From Actinosynnema pretiosum (lineage in GTDB: Bacteria > Actinomycetota > Actinomycetes > Mycobacteriales > Pseudonocardiaceae), in NCBI RefSeq assembly GCF_024171695.1, contig NZ_JAMTCF010000004.1:1-64000 (forward strand): a DNA stretch of 64,000 nt. The letters are read 5' to 3'. This document shows positions 1-10,528 of this stretch, piece by piece; position 1 is the stretch's first letter; each line of letters begins with the position of its first letter. The position numbers were made by a program, and so were the translations under genes. Under the pieces are notes generated by a model. The model was not told the DNA's origin. It searched no databases and saw only the letters and a list, made by a program, of their open reading frames with translations.

Positions 1-288
1 GCCGCTCTCCGGATCACCCAGTACTTCCGTCACCATCGCCCGCAGGTCGTCACGGACGCCGTCCTCGTCCCAGGCGTAGAAGTTCAGCAACCGCTGCATC
101 CGCTCAGGCCCCGACTGTCCGGTCGCCTCCGCCAGGGCCCATCCGTTCTTACGCTCCACTTCGGACAATAATCCTCTTACGTGGCAACGCATCTGACGTC
201 TCGACTCCACACGCGGGAACCTGGCCGCGAAACCGACCACGAACGCGTCGAACCCCGCCGACCACGACCACACGTCCTCGACCACCAT
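1..288 (-). CDS. IS701-family transposase, N-terminal part (cut by window edge)
   Basis: The reading frame is open from an ATG at 288 to base 1 (96 codons) and continues beyond the window. The protein begins MVVEDVWSWSAGFDAF and contains RGLLSEVERKNGWALAEATG followed by MQRLLNFYAWDEDGVRDDLR. The pattern LL..VERKNGW.LAE..G and W(D)..VRDDLR is typical of the N-terminus of actinobacterial IS701-type DDE transposases. The catalytic DDE region lies outside the window, so I cannot tell whether the element is intact. The A/T-rich stretch just upstream (about 305-345) contains a small dyad, AACAA-CCTG-TTGTT (321-334), which might be near the element end. No terminal repeat can be proven from one side. 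Confidence 0.72.
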   Translation of the reverse strand, partial: MVVEDVWSWSAGFDAFVVGFAARFPRVESRRQMRCHVRGLLSEVERKNGWALAEATGQSGPERMQRLLNFYAWDEDGVRDDLRAMVTEVLGDPESG

Positions 289-367
289 CAAGACGGTATA
301 CCCGCCCCTGGTCAATAAATAACAACCTGTTGTTGTCGTATTAAGCCAACCCACGACCCGCCACCCA

Positions 368-913
368 CTACCCACTAATCGCCCACCCGAGCAACCACAT
401 CACGACCGTCACCAACCCGACCACGAAGCACAGCAGCACCACCACAACCCCGACCAGCACCCCCAGGTGCACGTGCCACGGGCTGTCCCGGTCCTCCGCC
501 ACCGCCAGCTCGCCCGCCAACTGCTCGGCCACCGCCCGCCTCAGGTCGGTCAACCGGTTCCGCGCCGTCTCGCTCCCCGCCGCGTCGTCCGGTTCCCCCT
601 CGCCCTCCAGCCAGTTCATCGCCACCAACCGCGACTCCGCCGTCCGGTAGGCCCGCTCGAACGCGGCTAACTCCGCCTCGTCCCGCACCTCCAGCAGGTA
701 GCTCCACCGCCCGGCCTGCACCGGGTCTCCCAGCAGCCGGTACACCGAGGCCAACCGGTCCCTCAGGTCCAACCGCGTCGGGTAGCTGCACACCAACCCC
801 ACCAGCCGCTGGCGCGCCCGCAGCACGCTCGCCAGATCGCCGCGCGCCACCTCCTCGGCAGCCCTCCGCAGCGTCGCATCGACCGGCATACGCGACATGC
901 TCCCAGCCAGCAC
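368..913 (-). CDS. DUF6584-like protein with C-terminal membrane anchor
   Basis: This 181-residue protein has an N-terminal helical, TPR-like segment (about residues 10-75; RQRLVGLVCSYPTRLDLR, then VYRLLGDPVQAGRW). That pattern matches the actinobacterial family of unknown function DUF6584. Residues about 150-176 (VGVVVVLLCFVVGLVTVVMW) form one hydrophobic transmembrane segment at the extreme C-terminus, so it looks tail-anchored. The GTG at 913 is used; ATGs at 898 and 889 are alternatives, and GGGAG lies 8-12 bases before the latter. It is divergent from the membrane protein at 970, with a 56-base shared upstream region. Function is unknown. Confidence 0.62.
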   Translation of the reverse strand: MLAGSMSRMPVDATLRRAAEEVARGDLASVLRARQRLVGLVCSYPTRLDLRDRLASVYRLLGDPVQAGRWSYLLEVRDEAELAAFERAYRTAESRLVAMNWLEGEGEPDDAAGSETARNRLTDLRRAVAEQLAGELAVAEDRDSPWHVHLGVLVGVVVVLLCFVVGLVTVVMWLLGWAISG

Positions 914-969
914 AAGTCCCGTGGTGGGTCCTTTGGACTGAACCGGTTCCCCGACGGGAGGATCACCGG

Positions 970-2115
970 GTGCTCCCCACGACCCTGGTGCTGTTCGGCC
1001 TCTCCTGGTGGCTCGGGCTGCACCTGCTCGTCCGCGACCCGCGCAAACCCCTGCTGCGCCGCAGCGCGGTCGGCCTGCTCTCCCACGCCCTCGCGCTCGC
1101 CCTGCACCCCGCCCCCGACCTGCTGCTCGCGCTGCCCGCCGTGGCCTGGACGGGTGCGATCACCAGCGGGCTCGGCCCGCGCTGGGACCGGCTCTGGGCG
1201 TGGAGCGCGCTGCCGCTGCTCGTCGCCGCCACCTGGATCTTTCCCCCGATCGTGTTGCCACCGCTGGTGCTCGCGCTCGTCCTGCACGTGCGCGGCGGAC
1301 AACCGAAGGCGCTGCTCGCCGTCGCCACCACCACGTTCGGCCTCGGCACCGCCCTGCTCGGCGCGGACCTGCTGCCCGACCTGCTCCCGGAACCGGTGCT
1401 GCTGCTGGCGGTCGGCGTCGACCTGCTGGTGCTCGGCGTGCTCGTCGTGGCCGCCGACGCGTTCGACGGGGGTGAGGCGTTCCGCGCCGAACTGCTCCGC
1501 TCGCTGCTCGTCGCCACCGCCACCGCCGCGCTGTTCGCGGTCCAGGTGGCGCTGCTGGGCCCGAGCGCCCCGCTGCTGTTCGCCGTCGTCGCCACCGCCG
1601 TCACCGTCCAAGCCCTGGCGGGCCCGATCGCGTCGCTCGCCGACCGCGTCGCCCTCCCCGCCACCGCCGCCCAGCGCGCCGAGCTGCGCGACGCCGCCGA
1701 GTCCCTGCCCAAGCGCGCCCCGCTGCCCGCCGAGCACCTGCCCGCCGACCTCGCCAGGCTCACCCGCCGCGCCCTCAGCCACTACGGCGATCTCGGCCGC
1801 CTCGTCGCCAGCCCGCTCACCGGGCTCCCGCTCATCGACGCCCGCCTCGCCGCGCGCGGCGCGCCCGACCAGCCCCTCGAACGGGCCGCCGAGCTGAAAG
1901 CCGTCCTGCAGGAGGGCATCCGGCGGCTCAAGCCCGCCGACGGCGAGTTCGGCACCAGCGACGAGTGGCGGCACTACAACGCGCTGCACTTCTACTACGT
2001 CGTCGGACTGCGGCCGCACAGCGCGCGCACCAAGCGCGAGAACCTGGACCCTGACGCCAGGAAGGCCCTCGCCTGGTTCGTGAACCAGGTCCCCGAGCGC
2101 ACCCTGCACAACTGA
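970..2115 (+). CDS. Polytopic membrane protein of unknown function
   Basis: The protein has 381 residues. The first ~230 are dominated by hydrophobic helices (roughly seven or eight segments, e.g. LVLFGLSWWLGLHLL and LLLAVGVDLLVLGVLVV). The C-terminal ~150 residues are soluble, charged and end EWRHYNALHFYYVVGLRPHS. I do not recognise the family. The GTG start at 970 is supported by GGGAGG at 956-961, 8 bases upstream. GC-rich third positions and the absence of internal stops support coding. It is divergent from the DUF6584-like gene and could share a promoter region with it. Confidence 0.6.
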   Translation: MLPTTLVLFGLSWWLGLHLLVRDPRKPLLRRSAVGLLSHALALALHPAPDLLLALPAVAWTGAITSGLGPRWDRLWAWSALPLLVAATWIFPPIVLPPLVLALVLHVRGGQPKALLAVATTTFGLGTALLGADLLPDLLPEPVLLLAVGVDLLVLGVLVVAADAFDGGEAFRAELLRSLLVATATAALFAVQVALLGPSAPLLFAVVATAVTVQALAGPIASLADRVALPATAAQRAELRDAAESLPKRAPLPAEHLPADLARLTRRALSHYGDLGRLVASPLTGLPLIDARLAARGAPDQPLERAAELKAVLQEGIRRLKPADGEFGTSDEWRHYNALHFYYVVGLRPHSARTKRENLDPDARKALAWFVNQVPERTLHN

Positions 2116-2247
2116 CAGACCGCGGGGGCGAAGCTGATCGCCGCCGACCTCGCCGCGCTGTCCGCGCAGGTCGAACGCCCCTGACCGGCAGCAGATGGCA
2201 GTGCTCGGCGTGGAGTCGGCAGTGCGACGCCCCGCACCCTCGAACCC

Positions 2248-2688
2248 ATGACGACCGGCGCTCCCAAGCCCCACACCGATTCCGCCCGCACCGATCCCGC
2301 CCGCACCGATCCCGCCCGCACCGATCCCGCCCGCACCGCCCTGCTCCGCCTCGCCCTCAAGGCCGACGGCGTAGCCTCCGCCGCGTGCGGGGCGCTCGTC
2401 CCGCTCGTCCCCGTCGACCTGGGCCTGCCCCGCCCGCTCGTGCTGGGCCTCGGCGCGTTCCTGCTCGCCTACGGCGCCTGCGCGTTCCTGGCCGGTCTCC
2501 GCCCCACCCGTCCACGCGCGCTCGCCGTCGTCCTCTTCAACACCGCCTGGGTCCTGGGGAGCGCGCTCGTGCTGCTCGTGGACCTGTTCCCGCTCACCAC
2601 CACCGGCCTGGTGCTGCTCCAGGCGCAGGCGCTCGCCGTCGCCGCGATCACCGCCGTGCAGGTGGTCGGACTGCGCAGAACGAGCTGA
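2248..2688 (+). CDS. Small membrane protein with N-terminal ARTDP repeats
   Basis: The 146-residue protein begins MTTGAPKPHTDS and then carries four ARTDP-type pentapeptide repeats (residues about 12-31). After these come four hydrophobic segments (about 45-65, 67-85, 92-115 and 118-140). The repeats are the translation of a 15-bp tandem repeat, listed separately. The topology resembles small four-helix actinobacterial integral membrane proteins, but no function can be assigned. The 132 bases before it contain a short out-of-context peptide-like stretch but no clear gene. Confidence 0.5.
   Translation: MTTGAPKPHTDSARTDPARTDPARTDPARTALLRLALKADGVASAACGALVPLVPVDLGLPRPLVLGLGAFLLAYGACAFLAGLRPTRPRALAVVLFNTAWVLGSALVLLVDLFPLTTTGLVLLQAQALAVAAITAVQVVGLRRTS
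2281..2340 (+). repeat. 15-bp tandem repeat, four copies, in frame
   Basis: Four head-to-tail copies of CCCGCCCGCACCGAT (first copy starts with T, last ends GCC) lie at 2281-2295, 2296-2310, 2311-2325 and 2326-2340. The unit is a multiple of three, so copy-number change would lengthen or shorten the N-terminal ARTDP tail of the membrane protein without breaking the frame. Confidence 0.9.
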
Positions 2689-2792
2689 CCACCCGACCCG
2701 ACACCACCCGACCCGACCGGGCGGCGGTGCGGTGGCCGCTCCCGGCCGCTCCCGGCGGTCCCGCACCCCCACCCGGTGGGACACTTGCCGCC

Positions 2793-3800
2793 GTGGACGT
2801 CACCCCCTGGCCCGCCGGAGCGGCAACCGGTATCGGCTCGCTCCCCGGCACCGACCCGCACGAGGCCGCCCGCCTGGTCTTCGGCGAGCTGCCCGACCTG
2901 CCGCACCTGCCCGAGCTGCCCGCGCGCGGAGTCGGGGCCGACCTCACCGGCCGCACCGCCGCGCTGCTGGTCGACCTCCCCGTCGAGGTCGTCCCGTCCG
3001 GCTACCGGGTCGCCGCCCACCCCGGTCGCGACCACCGCCGCGCCCAGGACCTGCTCAGCTGGGACCTCGACGCCCTCGAAGAAGCCGCAGCCGCCACCAA
3101 GCCCGCCGTGGTGAAGGTCCAGGCCGCAGGCCCGTGGACCCTCGCCGCCACCGTCGAGCTCGTGCGCGGCCACCGCGTGCTCACCGACCCCGGCGCGCTG
3201 CGCGAGTTCACCGAGTCCCTGGTGGAGGGCCTGTCCCGGCACACCGCCGAGGTCGCCCGCCGCACCGGCGCGAAGGTCGTGGTGCAGCTGGACGAGCCCG
3301 CCCTGCCGTCCGTGCTGCGCGGCCTGCTGCCCACCCCGTCCAAGCTCGGCACCGTCCCCGCCGTGCCCGAACCGGAGGCGCAGGCGCTGCTGGAGAGCGT
3401 CATCGCCCCGTTCGACGACGTGATCGTGCACTGCTGCGCGCCGAACCCCCCGGTGAACCTGATGCGCAGGGCCGGGGCGAAGGCCGTCGCGCTCGACGTG
3501 TCCCTGGTGGAGCGGGCGATGCTGGACGAGCTGGGGGAGGCGTGGCAGGAGGGGCTGGTGCTGCTGCTGGGCCTGCTGCCCGGCACCGACCCCGCCACCC
3601 CGATCGACCTGAGGACCGCGGCGAAGCCCGCCCTCGACCTGGCCGACCGGCTCGGCTTCCCGCGCTCGGTGCTCGCCACGCACGCCGTCCCCACGCCCTC
3701 GTGCGGCATGGCGGGCGCGAGCCTCGGCTGGGTCCGGCGCGCCCTCGCGCTGTCCCGCGACCTCGGCAAGGCGTTCCTGGAACCGCCCGACACCTGGTGA
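2793..3800 (+). CDS. Cobalamin-independent methionine synthase C-domain-like protein (Rv3015c type)
   Basis: This 335-residue protein matches the UROD/MetE-like TIM-barrel family. It opens with TGIGSLPGTDPHEAARLV and carries VVVQLDEPALPSVL mid-protein. The two putative zinc-ligand stretches are VHCCAPNPP (about residues 210-218) and THAVPTPSCGMAG near the end. It is less than half the length of true MetE and lacks the N-terminal half, so activity on free homocysteine with methyltetrahydrofolate is doubtful. An equivalent gene sits next to ligA in mycobacteria. The GTG at 2793 gives the canonical start; no clear Shine-Dalgarno precedes it, so the transcript may be leaderless. Confidence 0.78.
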   Translation: MDVTPWPAGAATGIGSLPGTDPHEAARLVFGELPDLPHLPELPARGVGADLTGRTAALLVDLPVEVVPSGYRVAAHPGRDHRRAQDLLSWDLDALEEAAAATKPAVVKVQAAGPWTLAATVELVRGHRVLTDPGALREFTESLVEGLSRHTAEVARRTGAKVVVQLDEPALPSVLRGLLPTPSKLGTVPAVPEPEAQALLESVIAPFDDVIVHCCAPNPPVNLMRRAGAKAVALDVSLVERAMLDELGEAWQEGLVLLLGLLPGTDPATPIDLRTAAKPALDLADRLGFPRSVLATHAVPTPSCGMAGASLGWVRRALALSRDLGKAFLEPPDTW

Positions 3801-3805
3801 TCGCA

Positions 3806-3846
3806 CTCCACTGTGGACTGTCCTGGAAAAACAGTCCACAGTGGAG
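3806..3846. terminator. Perfect 16-bp hairpin between convergent genes
   Basis: CTCCACTGTGGACTGT (3806-3821) and its exact complement (3831-3846) enclose a 9-base loop CCTGGAAAA. It sits 6 bases after the metE-like stop and 3 bases from the stop of the convergent YeiH-type gene. It is therefore placed to act as a shared bidirectional terminator. Confidence 0.85.
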
Positions 3847-3848
3847 CG

Positions 3849-4688
3849 TCACGTCAGCAGCGCCAGCGCCGCCCACCCGGTCCCGCACACCAGCAGCGTC
3901 GACAGCGCCCCCAGCGCCAACGCCCTCGGACCGGTGCGCAGCAACACCTTCGGCCGCACCGCCGTGCCCAGCCCGAACATCGCCGCCGCCAGCAGCACCG
4001 TCGCCGCGACCTTCCCGCCGTCCAGCACCACCTGCGGCAGCACCCCCGTCGACCGCAGCGCCGCAAGCCCCACGAACCCCACCAGGAACAGCGGCACCAC
4101 CGGCGCGCGCCCACCAGCGCCACCCGAACCGCCCGCCCCACGCCCCGCAGCCCCGCGCCCCACCAGCGCCACGACCGGCGCCAGCAGCGCCACCCGGCTC
4201 AACTTCACCGCCATCGCCGTCGCCACCCCCGACGCGGGCGCCGCGGCGGCCACCTGCCCCACCTCGTGCACGCTCAACCCGATCCACAGCGGCGACGCCC
4301 CCAGCAGCGGCAGCGCCAGCATCGCCAGCGTCCCGAACAGCGTCACCAGCGCCACGCTCGTCGCCACGTCCTCGTCCCGCCGCTCGACCACGCCCTCCAC
4401 GGCCGCCACCGCCGACGCCCCGCAGATCGAGAACCCCGTCGCGACCAGCGTCGTCAGCCCGCTCGGCAGCCCGAGCAGCCCGCCGATCCACCGGGTGCCA
4501 AGGAAGGTCACCGCCACCGTCGCCACCACCGCGACCAGCACCCCCGGCCCCAGTTCCAGCACCACCGGCAGCGACAGCTGCAACCCCAGCAGCACCACCC
4601 CCAGCCGCAGCAGCTTCTTCGTGGCGGCGGACAGGTCGGGGAGGCGCCCTCCGACGAGGACGCCCAGCAGCAGGGCGGCGATCAGCAC
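3849..4688 (-). CDS. YeiH-family putative sulfate exporter
   Basis: The frame encodes a hydrophobic protein with about eight or nine membrane segments. It has the family signature KKLLRLGVVLLGLQLSL followed by GFSICGASAVAAVEG and VHEVGQVAAAA, as in the YeiH/UPF0324 (TIGR00698) family. The start is uncertain. GTG 4688 gives 279 residues, shorter than the usual ~330, and would remove the first family helix. The open frame continues upstream through the LysR start, so a start overlapping that gene is possible. A divergent LysR regulator (4759) is the usual partner of this family. Sulfur-related transport is inferred from family knowledge only. Confidence 0.75.
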   Translation of the reverse strand: MLIAALLLGVLVGGRLPDLSAATKKLLRLGVVLLGLQLSLPVVLELGPGVLVAVVATVAVTFLGTRWIGGLLGLPSGLTTLVATGFSICGASAVAAVEGVVERRDEDVATSVALVTLFGTLAMLALPLLGASPLWIGLSVHEVGQVAAAAPASGVATAMAVKLSRVALLAPVVALVGRGAAGRGAGGSGGAGGRAPVVPLFLVGFVGLAALRSTGVLPQVVLDGGKVAATVLLAAAMFGLGTAVRPKVLLRTGPRALALGALSTLLVCGTGWAALALLT

Positions 4689-4746
4689 GCACAGATCGTC
4701 CGCCGCGTCAAGTGCTCCCGGTAGGCGGGAATCCGCTCTTCGGCCA

Positions 4747-4752
4747 TACCCT
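4747..4752 (+). promoter_or_regulatory. -10 element for a leaderless LysR transcript
   Basis: TACCCT ends 6 bases before the ATG at 4759, the spacing expected when transcription starts at the start codon. No convincing -35 is visible. Confidence 0.4.
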
Positions 4753-4758
4753 CCGGCT

Positions 4759-5646
4759 ATGGCCGACCCCGACCTGACCACCCTGCGGCTGCTCGTCCTG
4801 GTCGGCGAGCTGGGCAGCCTCAGCCGCGCCGCCGCCGCGCTCGGCGTGGCGCAGCCGTCGGCGAGCAAGCGCCTGTCCGCAGCCGAGCGCTCGCTCGGCG
4901 TGGTGCTGGTCGAGCGCGGCAGCCGGGGCTCCGCGCTCACCCCGGCCGGGACGGTGCTGGCCGAGCGCGCCCGCCGCGCGCTCGCCGAGGTGGAGGGCCT
5001 GGTGGAGGCCGCGCGGGCGCTGCGGGCCGAGCGGGACGCCGAGCTGGCCGTCGCCGCGAGCATGACCGTCGCCGAGCACCTGGCGCCCGGCTGGGTCGGC
5101 GGACTCCGCCGCAGCCGCCCCGACCTGCGCGTCGGCCTGCGGGTGACCAACTCCGAGTCGGTGTGCGCGCTGGTCAGGGCAGGCGAGGTCGACCTCGGCT
5201 TCGTGGAGGCACCCGGCCCGCTGCCCGGCCTGAGCAGCCGCAGGGTCGCGGTGGACCGCCTCGTGCTCGTCGTCCCGCCCGACCACCCGTGGACCCGCCG
5301 CAGGACCCCGCTCAGACCCGCCGAGCTGGCCGCCACGCCCCTGGTGGTGCGCGAGCGGGGCTCGGGCACCAGGGACACCCTGGACCGCGTCCTGCCGGGC
5401 GCCAGCCCGCCCGCGCTGGAGCTGGGCTCGTCGGCCGCCGTGCTGGGCGCGGTCGTCGCGGGCGCCGGACCGGCCGTGCTGAGCGCGCTCGCGGTCGCCG
5501 CCGACCTCGCGGCGGGCAGGCTCGCCGCCGTCCCGGTCGACCTGGACCTGCGCCGGGCCCTGCGCGCGGTGTGGCCGTCCGGTCGCAGGCTGGTGGGTCC
5601 GGCCGCCGAACTGCTCGCACTCGCCCTGCGGGACGCCCGCGCGTAG
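4759..5646 (+). CDS. LysR-family transcriptional regulator
   Basis: The 295-residue protein has an N-terminal winged helix (residues 1-62; LGSLSRAAAALGVAQPSASKRLSAAERSLG), the classic LysR DNA-binding signature. A periplasmic-binding-protein-like effector domain follows (about 90-290; GEVDLGFVE, LVLVVPPDHPW). It is divergent from the YeiH-type exporter, an arrangement typical of CysL/YeiE-like regulators of that exporter. The target is therefore probably the adjacent gene; the ligand is unknown. Confidence 0.88.
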   Translation: MADPDLTTLRLLVLVGELGSLSRAAAALGVAQPSASKRLSAAERSLGVVLVERGSRGSALTPAGTVLAERARRALAEVEGLVEAARALRAERDAELAVAASMTVAEHLAPGWVGGLRRSRPDLRVGLRVTNSESVCALVRAGEVDLGFVEAPGPLPGLSSRRVAVDRLVLVVPPDHPWTRRRTPLRPAELAATPLVVRERGSGTRDTLDRVLPGASPPALELGSSAAVLGAVVAGAGPAVLSALAVAADLAAGRLAAVPVDLDLRRALRAVWPSGRRLVGPAAELLALALRDARA

Positions 5647-5658
5647 TTCAATGGGGCC

Positions 5659-6306
5659 ATGCGCTGGTTCCGCCGCAAACGCCCCGAGCCCACGCCCGCC
5701 CCCGTCCACCTGCCGAACCCGGCGGAGGCGGCGGTGGCCTTCTGGGAGCGCTGGCACGCCCTGCTGCCCAGGATCAGCGGCGCGCTCGGCGACGGGCAGC
5801 CGCAGCGCGTCGAGCACGAGATGTGCGAGCTGGTCGCCTCCGTGCACCCCCGGCTGGAGTTCGCCGTCCAGCGCGGCAGGCGCGCGGTGTACGCGCTCGT
5901 GCTCAGCAGCCGCGAGGACCCGGTGGTGCGCCCCTACACGGACGCCTGGAAGGCCGCCGCGCCGCACGAGGACATGATCTGGGAGTACCACGACTCGGTG
6001 CCGCCCGTGCCGGACACCGACGAGGTCACCGTCAACATCGGCGAGCACCGGTTGCCGCTGGCCGACATCCGGTTGCGCACCCGGCCGACCGACGACGGCG
6101 GGTTCGACGTGGTCGTGCACCACCCGGTGTTCGCCGACCTCGGCGAGGACGACCGGATGCGGGTGGCGTTCCTGGCGCTGGACGCGGCGCTGGGGGAGCG
6201 GGTCGCGGCGGGCGCGGTGGGCAGGGTGGAGCTGTCGCTCACCGAGAAGCCGAGCTCGATCACGCTGCCGGAGTTCCGCCGGGTGTTCGAGCCGACCGAG
6301 GACTGA
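5659..6306 (+). CDS. Conserved actinobacterial protein of unknown function
   Basis: This 215-residue soluble protein begins MRWFRRKRPEP and is rich in charged residues. It has aromatic-rich stretches (FWERWHALLPRI, MIWEYHDSVPP) and ends EFRRVFEPTED. I see no membrane helix and no catalytic motif I can name. The ATG at 5659 lies 12 bases after the LysR stop, so the two may be co-transcribed. A ligA-proximal protein of this kind is common in actinomycetes, but its role is unknown to me. Confidence 0.6.
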   Translation: MRWFRRKRPEPTPAPVHLPNPAEAAVAFWERWHALLPRISGALGDGQPQRVEHEMCELVASVHPRLEFAVQRGRRAVYALVLSSREDPVVRPYTDAWKAAAPHEDMIWEYHDSVPPVPDTDEVTVNIGEHRLPLADIRLRTRPTDDGGFDVVVHHPVFADLGEDDRMRVAFLALDAALGERVAAGAVGRVELSLTEKPSSITLPEFRRVFEPTED

Positions 6307-6469
6307 CCGGGCGGCGGGCGGGCAGGCCCTGGGCCGCTGCCCCGCGCGCCACGGCCCCGCGCGCCGCTCCCGCGAGCTGCCCGCCCGTGCGCCGCCCCCG
6401 CGAGTTGCCGCCCGTGCGCCGCCCCCCGCGCGCCGCTCCCGTCCACGGGGGACTGTCGGTGGTCCTGGC

Positions 6470-8830
<2,361 letters not shown>

Positions 8831-8862
8831 GCGGGCGCGGCTGCGATTCCGGCTGCGGGGAC

Positions 8863-9175
8863 GGGCGAGAGCGCTTCCACACATGGGGACGCGGCTGGGG
8901 AGAGCGCTTCCACGGACGAGGCGTGCTTGCGGAGAGCGCTCCCACGGATGGAGCGTGCCTGCGGAGAGCCCTCCCATGACCGAGGGCGTGGCTAGCGGAA
9001 GCGCTTTCACGACCGTGCGCGAGTGAGGAGAGCGCTCCCACGGACAAGGCGCGCCCAGGGGAGCGCGTTCCCAAGGGTGGGTGCGGCTGATGAGAGCGCT
9101 CCTACGGTCAGGAGCGCGGTTGGTGGGAGCGCTTCCACGGCCGGGTGCGAGTGGGGGAGAGCGCTCTCACTGGTG
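8863..9175. repeat. Array of ten ~32-bp repeats, each centred on an AGCGCT palindrome
   Basis: Ten copies of a unit close to GGGAGAGCGCTYCCACGG follow ligA. The AGCGCT cores start at 8870, 8903, 8935, 8967 (AGCCCT), 9000, 9031, 9062 (AGCGCG), 9095, 9128 and 9160. The spacings are 33, 32, 32, 33, 31, 31, 33, 33 and 32 bases, about three helical turns. The dyad GGGAGCGCTCCC resembles operators of LacI-family repressors such as CebR. The unit length is not a multiple of three and no frame is maintained, so it is not coding. There is no repeat-spacer alternation, so it is not a CRISPR. Confidence 0.88.
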
Positions 9176-9765
9176 GTGCGGTCGCGCCAAGGGAGGACAG
9201 TGCGACGGAGTCAACCGCCGCTGGACCCGCGGGTGTCGGAACGTCGGGCATTGCCGTGTGGTCAGGCGTTGCCGGATCGCGCGGGCATTGCCGGGCCATC
9301 GAGCCGTCGTGATGTCGGGCCGCCGGGACGTTGTGCGCAGCCGAGGTGTTGAGACGCCGGGCCGATGGGGGTCGAACGCTGAGGGTCGGGAGGCCGGGGG
9401 CCGGACACCGGGGCCGGATATCGGCCGCCGCCCAGTTGCTACCCAGTCACCGCCGAGTTGCCGCCGCGCCACTGCCCGGCTGCCGCCCAGGCGCCGCCTG
9501 GCTACCGCCCAGTTGCCGCTGGCTGCTGCCTGGCCGCTGAGCCGTTGCCTGGCAGCCGGGCCGCCGCGCAGCCGCCGAGCCGCCGCGCAGCTGCGCAGCC
9601 GTCGGGCCATTGCCCAGTCGTTGCCGGCCTACCCCCGGCCACCTAGCCGCCGGGCCGCTGCCCAGTTGCCGCCGGGCCACCTCCCGGCCCCCGGCCGCCG
9701 CCGGAACGGGTGTCGCAGGGGTGCCCGAGGCGCGGCTGGATCGTTCGCGCGTCACCGTGACCGGC
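9176..9765. other. Gene-free stretch with degenerate GC-rich repeats
   Basis: I see no credible gene between the palindrome array and the SWIM gene. From about 9420 to 9700 the sequence repeats variants of CCGCCCAGTTGCCGC (for example near 9428, 9507 and 9658) and GCCGGGCCGCC in an irregular pattern. The long open frames here have arginine/proline-rich shadow composition. Confidence 0.6.
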
Positions 9766-10242
9766 TCATCGTCGGTAGGGGATCACCTTGCCCACGTTGC
9801 CCTGGTTGGGGATTCCGGAGGCCCGTGCCGCTTCCTCGGCCTCGGCCATGATCCGTTCGCGCAGCGCGGTGTCGCGCGCGGCCTGCTCGTAGACGTGCTC
9901 CACGAGCGCCGCGCGCGGCAGGCGGGTGAGCGCGGTGCGCAGCTCGTCGTCCTCGGCGTCCGGCGCGGGCACCGTCTCGCCCCGGTCGAGCAGCACCAGC
10001 CCCACGGCGACGCAGTGCTTGCAGAAGAACCCCTGCTCCCCGTACGGGCAGGCGCACGTCCCCCGCAGGTTCCCCTCGGCGTCCCAGGTCAGCGTGATCG
10101 AGTACTCCGAGCTGCCGCGCACCACCCCGGCCACGTACCGGGGGTGGTGCACCACGGAGACCACGGCGTCCCGGTAGGCCAGTCCACGCCAGTAGGACTT
10201 GTGGCCCGCGCGGTGCCGCAACAGGGCAGGGGTCAGCGCCAT
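9766..10242 (-). CDS. SWIM zinc-finger domain protein
   Basis: The 158-residue protein contains the SWIM signature CxCx8CxH as Cys63-Ala-Cys65, Cys74-Lys-His76 (GTCACPYGEQGFFCKHCVA). The N-terminal segment (YWRGLAYRDAVVSVV, then ITLTWDAEGNLRGTCAC) matches the usual stretch before a SWIM finger. SWIM domains bind DNA or proteins in diverse contexts, and this short form has no helicase or transposase domain. It lies between two repeat-rich, gene-free stretches. The specific role is unknown. Confidence 0.82.
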   Translation of the reverse strand: MALTPALLRHRAGHKSYWRGLAYRDAVVSVVHHPRYVAGVVRGSSEYSITLTWDAEGNLRGTCACPYGEQGFFCKHCVAVGLVLLDRGETVPAPDAEDDELRTALTRLPRAALVEHVYEQAARDTALRERIMAEAEEAARASGIPNQGNVGKVIPYRR

Positions 10243-10528
10243 GTGCGGTATCCAACACCGTTCGACCGGCTGCCCGAAGCCTGCACGCGCAGGCGAACCG
10301 GGTGAGACCCGCAGTCGCGTTCACCCCGGCCCCGACCGGCAGCCCGGCCCGACCGGCCCGACCTGCTGCCCGGCCCACCTCGCCGCCTGCCTCGGCCCGA
10401 CCCGCTGCCCGGCCCGACCGGCCTCGGCCTGCTCGGCCCCAGCCCGACCCGCAGGTCGTCTCGACCGGCTGCCCAGCCCACTCGGCCTCAGCCTGCCCCA
10501 GCCCGCCCGGTCTCAGCCCGCCCCGGCT
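10243..10528. other. Low-complexity spacer with CGGCCCGACC-type repeats
   Basis: About 285 bases between the SWIM start and the ACT gene stop consist largely of irregular repeats of CCCGACCGGC, CTGCCCGGCC and CGGCCTCGGCC. I see no gene or clear terminator in them. Confidence 0.55.

Noticed and set aside
2116..2247. Short in-frame stretch reading KLIAADLAALSAQVERP
   Set aside because: Too short and without a start; it could be a gene remnant but nothing identifies it.
2248..2688. Repeat region as evidence of phase variation in the membrane protein
   Set aside because: The unit is 15 bp, so slippage keeps the frame and would not switch the gene off.
8863..9175. Possible CRISPR array
   Set aside because: The ~32-bp units are continuous degenerate tandem repeats with a palindromic core; there are no distinct unique spacers and no cas genes.
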